Shown one piece after another: positions 14,246 to 24,900 of a DNA stretch of 64,000 nucleotides (position 1 is the first letter of the stretch; each line of letters starts with the position of its first letter). Both the position numbers and the translations under genes were made by a program. Origin of the DNA: Bacteroidales bacterium. GTDB lineage: Bacteria; Bacteroidota; Bacteroidia; Bacteroidales; UBA1402. The notes under the pieces were generated by a model that did not search any database, was not told where the DNA came from, and saw only the letters and a list, made by a program, of their open reading frames with translations. The DNA lies in contig JAFUDT010000004.1 in assembly GCA_017464285.1 (NCBI GenBank), forward strand, positions 62,001-126,000, in the 5' to 3' direction.

Positions 14246-16063
14246 TTAATCGAGCTCCAGCCCGAGCTGGTCGCTCAGCGAGGCAAAGGCCGGGTTCTTC
14301 TCCAGCATGGCACTGAGTTGGTCCTGAGGAGTCAGGGCCCTTTTTTTTTCGTCTCCGACGCTGACGCGGATCAGTAGGTTGGCATGAGTGTTGTGCAGCT
14401 GCTCTCTGAGGTATTTTTCGATTTGCGGTTTGATTTCGAGCATACGTCTTTCCATATTGGGATGAAAGACCACAAACTCGAAATCGCTCTCACTTTTCAG
14501 TTCGGGAGGATTGGCCACCATGGCCGAATGGATCTGAGGGTCGTCCTTGACGGTACCGGCAAAGGAGAGCCATGCCTCGGTCAGTTCCTGACTGCCGAAA
14601 GGCTGATGTTCTTCCCTGAGGGGTGTTTCCTCTTTGGCAGTCGCGGCGACTGCCTCCTGGGCCTGTCGCTTGATGGAAAGGGCTGCCGGCCGTTTGGGAG
14701 CAGGGGTCGCCGGCCGGTGCGCGGCAGGTGTAACTGCACTTTGGGGGGAAGACTGGGCGGCTGTGGCGCTGCCGGCTGTCACCGGAGCGGTGTTTGCCGC
14801 TGCAGCGCCTCTCGGAGCGGAGACTGTCGGGGAAGCACTTGCCGGGGCGATAGCCGGGCTTGCGGGGCTCCCCCCCGTCGGAGGGGCAGTTGCCGGAGCC
14901 GCTGCCGGGGCCGGGGCGGCTGCCACCGGGGCGAGCGGGACGGCTTTCCCTCCCTTGCCCTCGGGGTCGTGCTCTCCTATCTGGCAGAGCCGGATCAGGC
15001 AGATCTCGACCAGCAGGCGTTTGTTTTTGCTCTGGTTGTATTGCAGGGAGCATTCGTTAGCCAGTTTGAGGGCCTCCACCAGAAAGTCGAAACTGCAGGC
15101 CAGGGCCTGTTGCCGATATCTCTCCTGGATACTGTCGCTCACCTCGAGCAGCGGCAGTGTCCGGGCATCCTTGCTCACCAGCAGGTCGCGCAGGTGCGAA
15201 CTCAGGCCGGTCATGAAGTATTGCCCTTCAAAGCCCAGGCTGAGCACCTTGTCAAACAGCAGCAGGGCTTGGGCCGTCTGGTGTTGCAAGACGGCCTCTA
15301 CGAGCTGGAAATAGTAGTCGTAGTCCAGTATGTTGAGATTCTCGATGACTCCTTTGTAGGTGATTTTCCCTTCGCCGAAACTGGCCACCTGGTCAAAGAC
15401 CGACAGAGCGTCGCGCATGCCGCCGTCGGCCTTCATGGCGATGATGTTCAGGGCTTCGGGCTCGTAGGAGATGTTTTCCGACTTGGCGACAAACTGCAGG
15501 TAGTCCTGGATGTCCCCCACGCTGATACGGTGGAAATCGTAGATCTGGCAACGCGAGAGGATGGTGGGGATGATCTTGTGCTTCTCGGTGGTGGCCAGGA
15601 TAAAGACGGCGTAGGCGGGCGGCTCTTCCAGGGTTTTGAGAAAAGCGTTGAAGGCTCCCTGCGAGAGCATGTGCACCTCGTCGATGATGTAGACTTTGTA
15701 TTTGCCCAGCACCGGCGGAATCCGGACCTGCTCGGTCAGGGAGCGGATGTCATCGACCGAGTTGTTGGAGGCGGCGTCGAGCTCCATGATGTTGTACGAG
15801 CGCTGCTCGTTGAACGAGCGGCAGGATTCGCACTCGTTGCAGGCTTCGCCGTTCTCCCTGGGATGCAGGCAGTTGATGGTCTTGGCGAAAATGCGGGCGC
15901 AGGTGGTCTTGCCCACGCCGCGCGGTCCGCAGAACAGGTAGGCATGAGCCAGCTGGTTGTTCTTGATGGCATGCTGCAGGGTGGTGGTCAGCGCCTGTTG
16001 GCCGACGACCGACCGAAAGGTGTCGGGGCGGTATTTTCTGGCAGAGACTAGGTAATTATCCAT
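14246..16063 (-). CDS. dnaX: DNA polymerase III subunits gamma/tau
   Basis: A 605-residue clamp-loader ATPase. Walker A is GPRGVGKTT (about residue 46), the zinc-binding Cys cluster is CLHPRENGEACNECESC, Walker B is VYIIDEVHMLS and the sensor region is ATTEKHKIIPTILSRCQIYDF. Domain III ends near 365. A low-complexity Ala/Pro linker follows (about 370-480), then a conserved C-terminal region ending near 605. A run of nine A (T on plus, 14341-14349) lies in codons about 575-578; a one-base slip would end the protein three codons later. Whether this is used to make two forms is unknown. Confidence 0.95.
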   Translation of the reverse strand: MDNYLVSARKYRPDTFRSVVGQQALTTTLQHAIKNNQLAHAYLFCGPRGVGKTTCARIFAKTINCLHPRENGEACNECESCRSFNEQRSYNIMELDAASNNSVDDIRSLTEQVRIPPVLGKYKVYIIDEVHMLSQGAFNAFLKTLEEPPAYAVFILATTEKHKIIPTILSRCQIYDFHRISVGDIQDYLQFVAKSENISYEPEALNIIAMKADGGMRDALSVFDQVASFGEGKITYKGVIENLNILDYDYYFQLVEAVLQHQTAQALLLFDKVLSLGFEGQYFMTGLSSHLRDLLVSKDARTLPLLEVSDSIQERYRQQALACSFDFLVEALKLANECSLQYNQSKNKRLLVEICLIRLCQIGEHDPEGKGGKAVPLAPVAAAPAPAAAPATAPPTGGSPASPAIAPASASPTVSAPRGAAAANTAPVTAGSATAAQSSPQSAVTPAAHRPATPAPKRPAALSIKRQAQEAVAATAKEETPLREEHQPFGSQELTEAWLSFAGTVKDDPQIHSAMVANPPELKSESDFEFVVFHPNMERRMLEIKPQIEKYLREQLHNTHANLLIRVSVGDEKKRALTPQDQLSAMLEKNPAFASLSDQLGLELD

Positions 16064-16196
16064 AATCGGTCAATTTGTCTGCGAAGATAACAAATCCGGG
16101 CTGATTTGCATCGTTTTTTCAAAAATAATCTTTTACTTTGCAGCATAAGCGACCAGAACTGCCATTTGCCTCTTTTGATGGCCAAAGTCTTTTCAA

Positions 16197-16505
16197 ATGA
16201 ACAAGTTAAAAGAACTGTTTGCCCGCATCAAACCCTACTTGCCCAACAAGTATGTCGCAGTCATCGTGCTGTTTGCCATCCTGATGCTGTTCTTTGACAA
16301 GAACAACCTGTTGCGTCGCCGTCATTACGAGCGGCAGGCGCGGGAGCTCCGTCGTGAGATCAAGGCCTATGAGAAGGAACGCGACGAGGCCGTCCGGCAG
16401 TTGGAAGACCTGCGCATCGGCACCCGGGAAATCGAGAAGATCGCCCGCGAGCAGTATCTCATGAAAAAAGACAACGAGGAGATATTTATCCTGGAAGAGG
16501 ATTGA
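16197..16505 (+). CDS. FtsB/DivIC-like septum formation initiator protein
   Basis: A 102-residue bitopic protein: a short cytoplasmic tail, one membrane helix (YVAVIVLFAILMLFF, about residues 18-32), then a periplasmic coiled coil (RRRHYERQARELRREIKAYEKERDEA) and the conserved end REQYLMKKDNEEIFIL. This is the FtsB/DivIC layout; the protein helps assemble the division complex. Its TGA shares one base with the next ATG (TGATG), so the membrane protein after it is translationally coupled. Confidence 0.85.
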   Translation: MNKLKELFARIKPYLPNKYVAVIVLFAILMLFFDKNNLLRRRHYERQARELRREIKAYEKERDEAVRQLEDLRIGTREIEKIAREQYLMKKDNEEIFILEED

Positions 16506-16846
16506 TGAAAACACAGAAAAAATACGAGGTGTTGCTTTATGCCGGCTATCTCTTGATGATCGCCTCCGTGGTGCTGGTCATGGAAAATGTCGTCTGGGGC
16601 AAATATCTGTTCTGTGCTGGCGGAGCTGCCTATCTGTTCTATCGGGCACGCCATGCCTACCGGGGGGAGGACTTCCGGCTCCGTCGGCTCAACCGGCTGT
16701 ATGCCTTCGGCGGCATCCTGGTCATTGCGACCGGCTATCTGATGTTCATCTCCAACAATGCTTGGCTGGTGCTGATGTTGCTGCTCGCCTTGATGGAGCT
16801 CTATGTCAGTTTCCGCGCCGATTATTACCAAAAACACCAGCAGTAG
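16505..16846 (+). CDS. Small four-helix membrane protein, unknown function
   Basis: A 113-residue hydrophobic protein with four predicted membrane helices (VLLYAGYLLMIASVVLVM, YLFCAGGAAYLFYRA, LYAFGGILVIATGYLMF and WLVLMLLLALMELYVSF). ATG at 16505 overlaps the preceding stop and is preferred to the TTG one codon earlier. It sits between an FtsB-like gene and trmN with no gaps, so the three form one operon. No family is recognised beyond small Bacteroidales membrane proteins in this position. Confidence 0.75.
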   Translation: MKTQKKYEVLLYAGYLLMIASVVLVMENVVWGKYLFCAGGAAYLFYRARHAYRGEDFRLRRLNRLYAFGGILVIATGYLMFISNNAWLVLMLLLALMELYVSFRADYYQKHQQ

Positions 16847-17605
16847 ATGCCCGCCCCTTCGTTCCGATTCAGACGCTTCGAGATCTTCCACGACAAGTGT
16901 GCGATGAAGGTCGGCATGGACGGGGTGACGCTGGGAGCCTGGGCAGTGTCGCCCGAGGTGCCCAACGTGATGGAACGCCGCATACTGGACATCGGCACGG
17001 GCAGCGGCCTGTTGGCCCTGATGCTGGCGCAGAAATATCCCGAAGCCCTGATCGACGCGGTAGAAAAGGACGTCCCGGCTGCTTTGCAGGCGGCGCAGAA
17101 CGTGGCCGCCAGTCCCTGGCCCGACACGGTGCAGGTGTATCAGGGCAGTTTCCCCGAAATCGTGCAGCAGCTGCCCCTCAAGCCTCAGGGCGAGTATCAT
17201 CTGATTGTCTGCAATCCTCCATTTTTCAAACGGGATCTCAAGCCCCTCAACCAAGCCCGCAGCCTGGCCCGTCACTCGGGCGAGCTGGATTTTGCCACGC
17301 TGGTGCGCGGAGCTGCTCCGCTGTTGCATCCCACGGGCTTTCTTTCGGTGATCATTCCTTTCCAGGCTGCCGAAATCTTCGAGGAATACTGCTATGAGTA
17401 CCGCCTGTTTCTTCAGCGCTCCTGCCGGCTGGTCTCGGTGGCAGGCAAGGCGCCGATACGCATGCTGATGAGTTTCGGACGCGACCGCCTGGAGGAAGTG
17501 CGGCGCGAGGAGCTGGTCGTGACCGGTCCCCGGGGTGCCTATACGCCCGAGTATCGTCGTCTGACCGAGGGCTATTACCTGCCCGAGGCTTCCAGGGAGC
17601 CGTAA
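16847..17605 (+). CDS. trmN: tRNA1(Val) (adenine-37-N6)-methyltransferase
   Basis: A 252-residue SAM-dependent methyltransferase. The motif I region is ILDIGTGSGLLALMLAQ, and motif IV is CNPPFFKRDLKP, an NPPF site typical of N6-adenine enzymes. The N-terminal FRRFEIFHDKCAMKVGMDGVTLGAW is the YfiC/TrmN6 signature. It should methylate A37 of tRNA-Val, whose gene also occurs in this window (39282), although that tRNA has the UAC anticodon to be expected. Its start codon directly follows the stop of the membrane protein gene. Confidence 0.9.
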   Translation: MPAPSFRFRRFEIFHDKCAMKVGMDGVTLGAWAVSPEVPNVMERRILDIGTGSGLLALMLAQKYPEALIDAVEKDVPAALQAAQNVAASPWPDTVQVYQGSFPEIVQQLPLKPQGEYHLIVCNPPFFKRDLKPLNQARSLARHSGELDFATLVRGAAPLLHPTGFLSVIIPFQAAEIFEEYCYEYRLFLQRSCRLVSVAGKAPIRMLMSFGRDRLEEVRREELVVTGPRGAYTPEYRRLTEGYYLPEASREP

Positions 17606-17664
17606 TTGTCCGCTCCGTCCCCTTGCGACCGCCCTTTGCCGACGGTAGGCCGCCCTTGGACAAA

Positions 17665-17700
17665 CAGAACCGCCCGGTCTTTTCTGGCCGGGCGATTCTG
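17665..17700. terminator. Bidirectional hairpin terminator between trmN and the repeat protein gene
   Basis: The stem pairs CAGAA at 17665-17669 and CGCCCGG just after with CCGGGCG and TTCTG at 17696-17700, with one mismatch. It sits between two convergent genes. The T-run is short on both sides, so efficiency is uncertain. Confidence 0.6.
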
Positions 17701-17722
17701 CTTTAACAGGTCAGAAAGCGAT

Positions 17723-20700
17723 TTAGCGGACGCTTATCTTGAGGACCTGGTCTTCGATTCGGATCAGATATACTCCGGCGGGGACCCTTATTTCCGTTGT
17801 ACCGACGGCTGTGGCCACCAGGCGTCCGTCCATGTCGTGGACACTGCTCCTGGTCTGGGCCTCGGCCTCGATGCGGATGCGTCCCTGGGCGGCACTGACC
17901 TTGGCCAGGGCGACCGGCGCGTTCAAACCGCTGATCCGGCTGTAGACACAGACTGTCTTTATCTGTCTGTCGACGATCCATTGGCCGTTTTTATAGAGCT
18001 CAAGGGTGAGTGTGTTGTAATCGTAGTTTCCGTCTGCCCTGTAATGGATTTCTTCGGTGGTGCGGGAAGCTGGCAACCATTCGCCGTTGAACCATTCGTA
18101 TTCGATGCTGCCGTTTCTTTCGCCCCAGTCGAGGATCTCCTCGGTCAGGTAGACGGTCTTGCTCTGACCTTCCCATGTCTGTGTCTGTCCGTTCCAGGAG
18201 TAGCTGGCAATTGTCCTTTCGCCTTTTTCGTTGGAGCCGTACTCGTTTTTATTTTCACCGACCCATACTCGTGCGTCGTCATCCCATGAATAGTAGGCAG
18301 ACATGGTCTGCTCTCCCTTTTCATCGTAGCCCCATTCTCTCTTGCTGGATCCTACCCAGTGGCCGTCTTCCCAGTTGTAATACTCTGACAAGATCTCGTT
18401 GTCGTTGTCATCGAAGGCAAAGACGCTTTTGCTGCCGTTGGCCCAGTCGCCGTCAGCCCAGCCGTAGAGGTAGGAGGAAAGCACCGCGCGGCCCTGTTCG
18501 TCAAAGACATTTTCATCCTTCTCAGAGCCTATCCAGCACCAGTTCTCCCAGTCCCATTCCTGGCTGATTTGCAGAATCCTGCGTCCCTGGTCGTCATAGC
18601 GGTATTCGTTCCTGTACTGTCCGTACCAGTCGTTATGGCTGTCGTCCCAGTTATAGTAGCCTTCGAGGATCGTTTTTCCCCTGGCATCGAGCAGCTGCTC
18701 GCTCCGGCTGTATCCGTACCATGCCGAGGTAATGTCATTCCAACTGTAATAGGCATGGCCGTATTCCCGACCGTCGGCGGTATAGAATTTTTCTTGCCGC
18801 TCTGTTCCGTACCAGAGGCCCTCATCGGTGCACCGGTATTCGGCCGACAATGTCTGATAACCGTTCTCATCGTAGTCCCTTTCGGATTTTAGGGAGCCTT
18901 TCCAGCCGCCGGTCTCGTAGTCCCAGTTATATTGTGTGTTCATGACAATCCGGCCTTTGTCGTCGTAGGCGTATTCATATTTGTTGCGGCCTGTCCAGTC
19001 TTCGCCGTTCCGGTCATAGTATTCTTCAAACACACGCCGGCCTTGCTCGTCGAGGCGGTAGCGCTGTCTGAGACTGGCTGCCCAGGTCCCGTTCCAGCCT
19101 TGAAAGTCGTATTCGACCAGCGTGAAGCAGCTGTCGGCGGCATCGTAGGTGTATTCCCCCTTTTTGAGCGATGTCCAGGTCCCGCCGTCATACCGACTTT
19201 CCAGCCAGCTGGTGATTTGGCCGTCTGTCACTTCGGCCACATGGCGGGAGTAAGGCGTCCAGCTCTGGGCAGTCGCATCGTATCTGTACGAGAAGGCGTC
19301 CTTCATCTGTCCGGATGCCAGATAGCTGGTCTCTGTCTTGTCGACGGCCGTCCAGGTCTGGGAGGTACTCTCCCATGAATAGATGACATGGGCTGTCTGG
19401 TGCCCCTGGCTGTCATAGTCGTAGGTTTCGCGTGTCTGGCCTGCCCATGTGCCGTCAGTCCATGTATAGGTGGCTGTTTCTGCGGGCTGTCCGTCTGCCG
19501 TGCTGCGGGAGACAGTCTTCTGACCGTGGCCCCAGTTGTCCGTGCTGGAATTCCAGCTGTACAGATCGGTCTGCTCTTCTATGACTCCGGCTTGGTTGTA
19601 GGTCTTGTACGAGGCATAACTGCCTGTCCAGCGGGTGCTGTCGGCGGAGGGTGAACCGTAATAGAGCTCATCCTTGGTCAGGTTTCCGGCCTGGTCGTAA
19701 TCACGGACCGACTTGGAGGTACCAAACCAGCTGCCCGTCTCTCTGTTCCATTGGTATGATATCTGCAGCAGGTAGTCTCCCTGGTCGTTGTAGGTGATTT
19801 CATCCTTGTAGCTTCCGATCCAGGAAGAGCTGACATCGTCCCAGGTGAAGTAGGCCGACATCGTCTGACGTCCGTTCCCGTCATAGTCGTATTCATACTT
19901 GTAGTGTCTTACATATCCGTTGTAAGAGGAATAGGATTCCGACAGGAGGGTATATTGACGGTCGTTGACGTAGCGGTAGCGGTAGCGGTCGCTGCGACGG
20001 AGCTCGCCTCCCTCGTACTCCTCCGACAGGATGGTGGAAGCGTGGTCGTCATACTCGTATTTCTGTGTCGTTCCCTCTTTCCAGGAAGAAGATTCCGCAT
20101 CCCAGGAGTAACGGACAATCTGTTTGTATTTATAATTGTCGCTATAATGCATCTCGTTGTTCCAGAAAGAGGAGTCGCGGAAAGCCGTCCATTCGTATTC
20201 CTCCTTCTGAACCGGGATCCACTGGCCTTTCTCGTCCAGCTTGTAGCTGATGTTATATCTTTGCTCACCGAAATCGTAGTCTTCGTAACTGTTCTTGTTG
20301 CCATAGTAAATGCTCGGCTCAAGACCGGCCGAGTCGGGTTCCTGGTAGCGGATGGTCCAAGAGCCGATATCCTCTCCGTCCTGGTTGTAGTCTCTTCCGT
20401 AGCGGCTGTAGAGATACAGGTCCTGCAGGTTGCGGCTGTAGTTGTAAGACTCCTGTTCGATTTGGCGGCCGGCGGTGTCATAATGGTTGACCGTCTTACT
20501 CGAAAGCACCCAGTCCTGGTTCTCGCTGTCCCAGTTCCAGGATTGGGAAACAGAGGTCAGACTGTCCGGTTTGTAGTTGGAGCTCTTGTAACTGCCTTGC
20601 CAGGCGCCGTTACGGATATAGTAGTCTTCGCTTACCTCCTGTCCGTTGATGTCTGTGCCGTAGGCATAGCGGCGGTTATATACCCAGCTGCTGTCTCTCC

Positions 20701-21679
20701 AGTAGGACTCTGTCTTTTCGGTCAGCCCGTCCTGGCGATAGTTGTATTCGGTGCGTGAGGAAGGAGTCAGGGAGGAGCCTGCCTGCCCGGAGAGGCTTTG
20801 GTTGAAATAGGAAATGGTGACCAGCACCCGCCCCTGGCCGTCAAACTCGGATTCGGTCTTGCTGGTCACGACATTGTTGCCTTTGTTGTCCCTGGCCGAA
20901 CGGATGGCGTAAATCAGCTCGCCGTCGCGATACTCTCTGACGGAGAGTTCCAGGTCGACCCACTGACCGCTGGCGGCGTCCAGGTAGCGGAGGGAGTATT
21001 CGCTGTAGTTGTCGGTGTAATTATCAACCAGTTTTATGGTTGTCCCTTCAGGAATGTCGTAGGAGATGCTGAAAAAAAGGTCGTTAAGTTCTTGCTTGTA
21101 CGATGTGATGGTGGTCTCTGTGCCGGTACGGCGGCCGTCGCCGTCGTAGATATAAGTCTGGCTGCCGATCTTGGACAGCCGGTCCGGGTCCTTTCCATAC
21201 ATAATGTTGAAGCCGTCCAGTCTCAGGTCGTCACCGAAAGCCCCCCAGGGCTGGTTATCCTGGTTGCCCACAGGCGTGAAGCCTCTCTGGAGAACCCCCG
21301 TGGCGGCACCGCCCTCCATCTTGGCCGGCTGCTTCCGGGCGGGACTTTGGAGAAGGGTCCGGCTCATTGCTTTATCGACTTCCAGCCGGCTTTGTCTGAT
21401 TTTCTCCTGCCGGGCATCGGCCTGGAGGATAGGCAGCCTGACGGCCTCACGGGCCTGGTCGGCGTCAATCCGGGCTTGTCTGCGATGCCGCTCGACGGTC
21501 TGGACTGTCTGGATCTGCTGTTTTTTCAGAATATCAATGTGTTGCGCTGTCTCAGAGGCCTGAGACGGCTGGCCGAAACTCAGCGGAGCCGGCAGGCTCT
21601 GCTGTTCGCTGCGGTTTTCTGCCAAGGTGCAGAAGGCAAGTAGCAGTGACATGACTGCAATGCTGAAAATCCTTTTCAT
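17723..21679 (-). CDS. Large secreted Tyr/Trp/Asp-rich repeat protein
   Basis: A 1318-residue protein starting at ATG 21679 with a signal peptide (MKRIFSIAVMSLLLAFCTLA). About residues 25-130 are helical and charged. From about 180 to 1240 it is built of many degenerate repeats of roughly 40-45 residues, whose consensus is near YDxxGRxxxxxxYxWDxxxxxWxGxxKxExxYD. These resemble RHS/YD repeats in spacing but carry two extra Trp per unit and lack the RHS core domain. The C-terminus (VHDMDGRLVATAVGTTEIRVPAGVYLIRI) resembles a T9SS type A sorting tail, so it is probably a surface or secreted protein. No catalytic domain is seen. It stands alone, divergent from ileS. Function unknown. Confidence 0.8.
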   Translation of the reverse strand: MKRIFSIAVMSLLLAFCTLAENRSEQQSLPAPLSFGQPSQASETAQHIDILKKQQIQTVQTVERHRRQARIDADQAREAVRLPILQADARQEKIRQSRLEVDKAMSRTLLQSPARKQPAKMEGGAATGVLQRGFTPVGNQDNQPWGAFGDDLRLDGFNIMYGKDPDRLSKIGSQTYIYDGDGRRTGTETTITSYKQELNDLFFSISYDIPEGTTIKLVDNYTDNYSEYSLRYLDAASGQWVDLELSVREYRDGELIYAIRSARDNKGNNVVTSKTESEFDGQGRVLVTISYFNQSLSGQAGSSLTPSSRTEYNYRQDGLTEKTESYWRDSSWVYNRRYAYGTDINGQEVSEDYYIRNGAWQGSYKSSNYKPDSLTSVSQSWNWDSENQDWVLSSKTVNHYDTAGRQIEQESYNYSRNLQDLYLYSRYGRDYNQDGEDIGSWTIRYQEPDSAGLEPSIYYGNKNSYEDYDFGEQRYNISYKLDEKGQWIPVQKEEYEWTAFRDSSFWNNEMHYSDNYKYKQIVRYSWDAESSSWKEGTTQKYEYDDHASTILSEEYEGGELRRSDRYRYRYVNDRQYTLLSESYSSYNGYVRHYKYEYDYDGNGRQTMSAYFTWDDVSSSWIGSYKDEITYNDQGDYLLQISYQWNRETGSWFGTSKSVRDYDQAGNLTKDELYYGSPSADSTRWTGSYASYKTYNQAGVIEEQTDLYSWNSSTDNWGHGQKTVSRSTADGQPAETATYTWTDGTWAGQTRETYDYDSQGHQTAHVIYSWESTSQTWTAVDKTETSYLASGQMKDAFSYRYDATAQSWTPYSRHVAEVTDGQITSWLESRYDGGTWTSLKKGEYTYDAADSCFTLVEYDFQGWNGTWAASLRQRYRLDEQGRRVFEEYYDRNGEDWTGRNKYEYAYDDKGRIVMNTQYNWDYETGGWKGSLKSERDYDENGYQTLSAEYRCTDEGLWYGTERQEKFYTADGREYGHAYYSWNDITSAWYGYSRSEQLLDARGKTILEGYYNWDDSHNDWYGQYRNEYRYDDQGRRILQISQEWDWENWCWIGSEKDENVFDEQGRAVLSSYLYGWADGDWANGSKSVFAFDDNDNEILSEYYNWEDGHWVGSSKREWGYDEKGEQTMSAYYSWDDDARVWVGENKNEYGSNEKGERTIASYSWNGQTQTWEGQSKTVYLTEEILDWGERNGSIEYEWFNGEWLPASRTTEEIHYRADGNYDYNTLTLELYKNGQWIVDRQIKTVCVYSRISGLNAPVALAKVSAAQGRIRIEAEAQTRSSVHDMDGRLVATAVGTTEIRVPAGVYLIRIEDQVLKISVR

Positions 21680-21901
21680 ATTGTCGGAGTTATTTGATGG
21701 TGAAAATTGCCATAGTCCACGGAGTATGTCTTGTCTTACACAGACAAATATACGTGCGTCGATGTCAAGGAGGATTCTCAAATATGCATATTGTGTTCCC
21801 AAATTTACAAAACTTGCCCTTCCGCTGCCAGTCTGGCCGCTTTCGGATATTTTTGCCGCGGGTTGGGAAGCCCCGTTGTTGTAACTGTGGGCAGAAAACT
21901 G

Positions 21902-21909
21902 TATCTTCG
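21902..21909 (+). promoter_or_regulatory. Candidate -7 element for ileS
   Basis: TATCTTCG at 21902-21909 matches TAnnTTTG in seven of eight positions and lies 24 nt before the ileS ATG. A clear TTTG is missing upstream (TTGT at the expected distance). The 254-bp gap here otherwise shows only a TATATTTG on the minus strand (21745-21752) that may serve the repeat protein gene. Confidence 0.4.
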
Positions 21910-21933
21910 CGGCTCGAAACAAGCCACTTATTT

Positions 21934-24900
21934 ATGTCAGAGAAATTTGCTGAATATTCCCGGTTCGATCTCTCCGCCGTCAACAAGGAGATGCTGCGCG
22001 ACTGGGATGCGAAAGATGTCTTCCGAAAGAGTACGGAACTGCGTGAGGGCCAGCCTTCCTTTGTCTTCTACGAAGGCCCTCCCTCGGCCAACGGCATGCC
22101 GGGTATCCATCACATGATAGCCCGTTCCATCAAGGACATCTTCTGCCGCTACAAAACCATGAAGGGATACCGGGTCAACCGCAAGGCCGGCTGGGACACA
22201 CACGGACTTCCTGTCGAACTGGGCGTGGAAAAGAGCCTGGGCATCACCAAGGAAGATATCGGCCGCAAGATTTCGGTCGAAGACTACAATGCCGCCTGCC
22301 GTCGCGATGTGATGAAGTTCACGCATGAATGGGAGGACCTGACCCGCAAAATGGGATACTGGGTCGATATGAAAGACCCCTACATCACCTATGACAACCG
22401 ATATATCGAGACCCTGTGGTGGCTGCTCAAACAGCTCTATAACAAGGGACTGCTTTATAAAGGCTACACTATCCAACCATATTCGCCTGCTGCCGGTACC
22501 GGTCTGAGTACGCACGAGTTGAACCAGCCCGGCTGTTACCGCGATGTCAAGGATACCACCGTCACGGCTTTGTTCCGCATGACGGATCCCCGTCCGGAGA
22601 TGACAGGCTGGGGCACGCCCTGTTTTGTGGCCTGGACCACAACTCCCTGGACCCTGCCTTCGAACACGGCCCTTTGCGTTGGCCCGGAGATCGACTATGT
22701 CGCTGTCCAGACCTACAACCCCTACACGGCCGACAAGGTCACCCTGGTCATGGCCGAAAGCTGTGTGGCCTCCTATTTCAAACCTGAAGGGGCCGTGGCC
22801 GATATGGAAGTCTTCCAGCCGGGCGACAAGGTAGTGCCCTACCGGCTGCTGCCGCAGCGCTACAAAGGCTCGTCTTTGGTCGGCATGAAATATGTCCAGT
22901 TGATGCCCTGGGTCAAGCCGCTGGAGAAACTCGACGGCAATGCTCCTGCCTATGTGAAGGTTGCCGCCGAATCTCATCCCGACACGGTGTTTGCCATCGG
23001 TAAGGACACCTATGTGGAGATGTCGGCCGAGGCTTTCCGGGTAATCCCCGGCGACTATGTCACCACAGAAGAAGGTACGGGTATCGTGCATATCGCCCCC
23101 ACTTTCGGCGCCGACGATGCCAAGGTGGGCAAAGCCTCCGGCGTGCCTTCGCTGTTCATGGTCAACCTTTTGGGCGAGACCCGTCCGATGGTCGATCTGA
23201 CGGGCAAGTACTACCTGCTCTCCGACTGTGCGCCCGAGTTCACGGCCCGTTGCGTGGATGAGGCGGCCTATTGCATTCACGAAGGTGAATATGTCAAGAA
23301 CGCATACGACCCCGCCTTCAATCCCGGCGGCAAGTACGACGAAGCCGCCGCTGCCAAGGCCGAAGACCTGAACATCCGCATCTGCATGGAGATGAAGCAG
23401 GCCGGTCAGGCCCTGCGCATCGAAAAGCATGTCCACAATTATCCGCACTGCTGGCGTACCGACAAGCCGGTGCTCTATTATCCGCTCGATTCGTGGTTTA
23501 TCCGCTCAACGGCCTGCCGTGACCGTATGATCGAGCTGAACCGAACCATCAACTGGAAACCGGAATCCACCGGCAGCGGCCGTTTCGGCAAATGGCTCGA
23601 AAACCTGAACGACTGGAACCTGAGCCGTTCGCGCTACTGGGGCACTCCGCTGCCCGTCTGGCGCAACCGCGACACTCGCGAGGAGATTTGCATCGGCAGT
23701 GTCGAGGAGCTCTATCGGGAAATCGAGAAGTCGGTGGCTGCCGGCCTGATGAAGGAGAATCCTTACAAGAAGCTCGGCTTCGTGCCCGGTCTGATGGACA
23801 AGGCCAACTACGACAAAATAGACCTGCACCGCCCCTATGTCGATGACATCGTGCTGGTGTCGGCCTCGGGACAGCCCATGCATCGCGAACCCGATCTGAT
23901 TGATGTCTGGTTCGATTCGGGTGCCATGCCTTATGCCCAGATCCATTATCCTTTCGAAAACAAGGAGGCTTTCGACAAACGGAAGATCTATCCGGCCGAT
24001 TTCATCGCCGAAGGCGTGGACCAGACCCGTGGCTGGTTCTTCACCCTGCATGCCCTGGCCACGATGGTTTTCGATTCGGTGGCTTACAAGAATGTGGTGT
24101 CCAACGGCCTGGTGCTCGACAAGAACGGCAACAAGATGTCCAAGCGCCTGGGCAATGCTGTCGATCCTTTCGGTGCCATCGAGCAGTACGGTTCCGACCC
24201 CTTGCGCTGGTACATGATCACCAATGCTTCGCCCTGGGACAACCTGCGCTTCGATACCGAAGGAGTGGAGGAAGTCCGTCGCAAATTCTTCGGAACGCTC
24301 TACAACACCTATTCGTTCTTCGCCCTGTATGCCAATGTGGACGGCTTCACCGGCCATGAGGAGGAGATTCCGGTGGCCGAACGTCCCGAGATTGACCGTT
24401 GGATTATCTCCCTGCTGCATACCTTGATCCGTCAGACCGACCAGAGTTATGCCGATTATGAGGCCACCCGCTCGGGACGCGCCATTGCCGAATTTGTCGG
24501 CGAGAACCTGAGCAACTGGTATGTCCGCCTCAACCGCAAGCGTTTCTGGGGTGGCGAAATGACCCGCGACAAGCTGGCTGCCTATCAGACACTCTACACC
24601 TGTCTCGATACGGTGGCCCGCCTCATGGCACCCATCGCTCCTTTCTATGCCGACCGGCTTTTCCTTGATTTGAACGCTGTCACCGGCCGCGACCGGAGCG
24701 AATCGGTTCACTTGGCCGCCTATCCTGTGTTCGACGAAAAGTTGATCGACGAAGGCCTGAATACCCGCATGCAGCTGGCCCAGCAGATTTCGTCGATGGT
24801 ATTGTCGCTGCGCAAGAAGGTCAACATCAAAGTGCGCCAGCCGCTGTCGGCTATCATCATTCCCGAAGCCGATTCCTCTCAGAAAGCGGCTATCGAGGCT

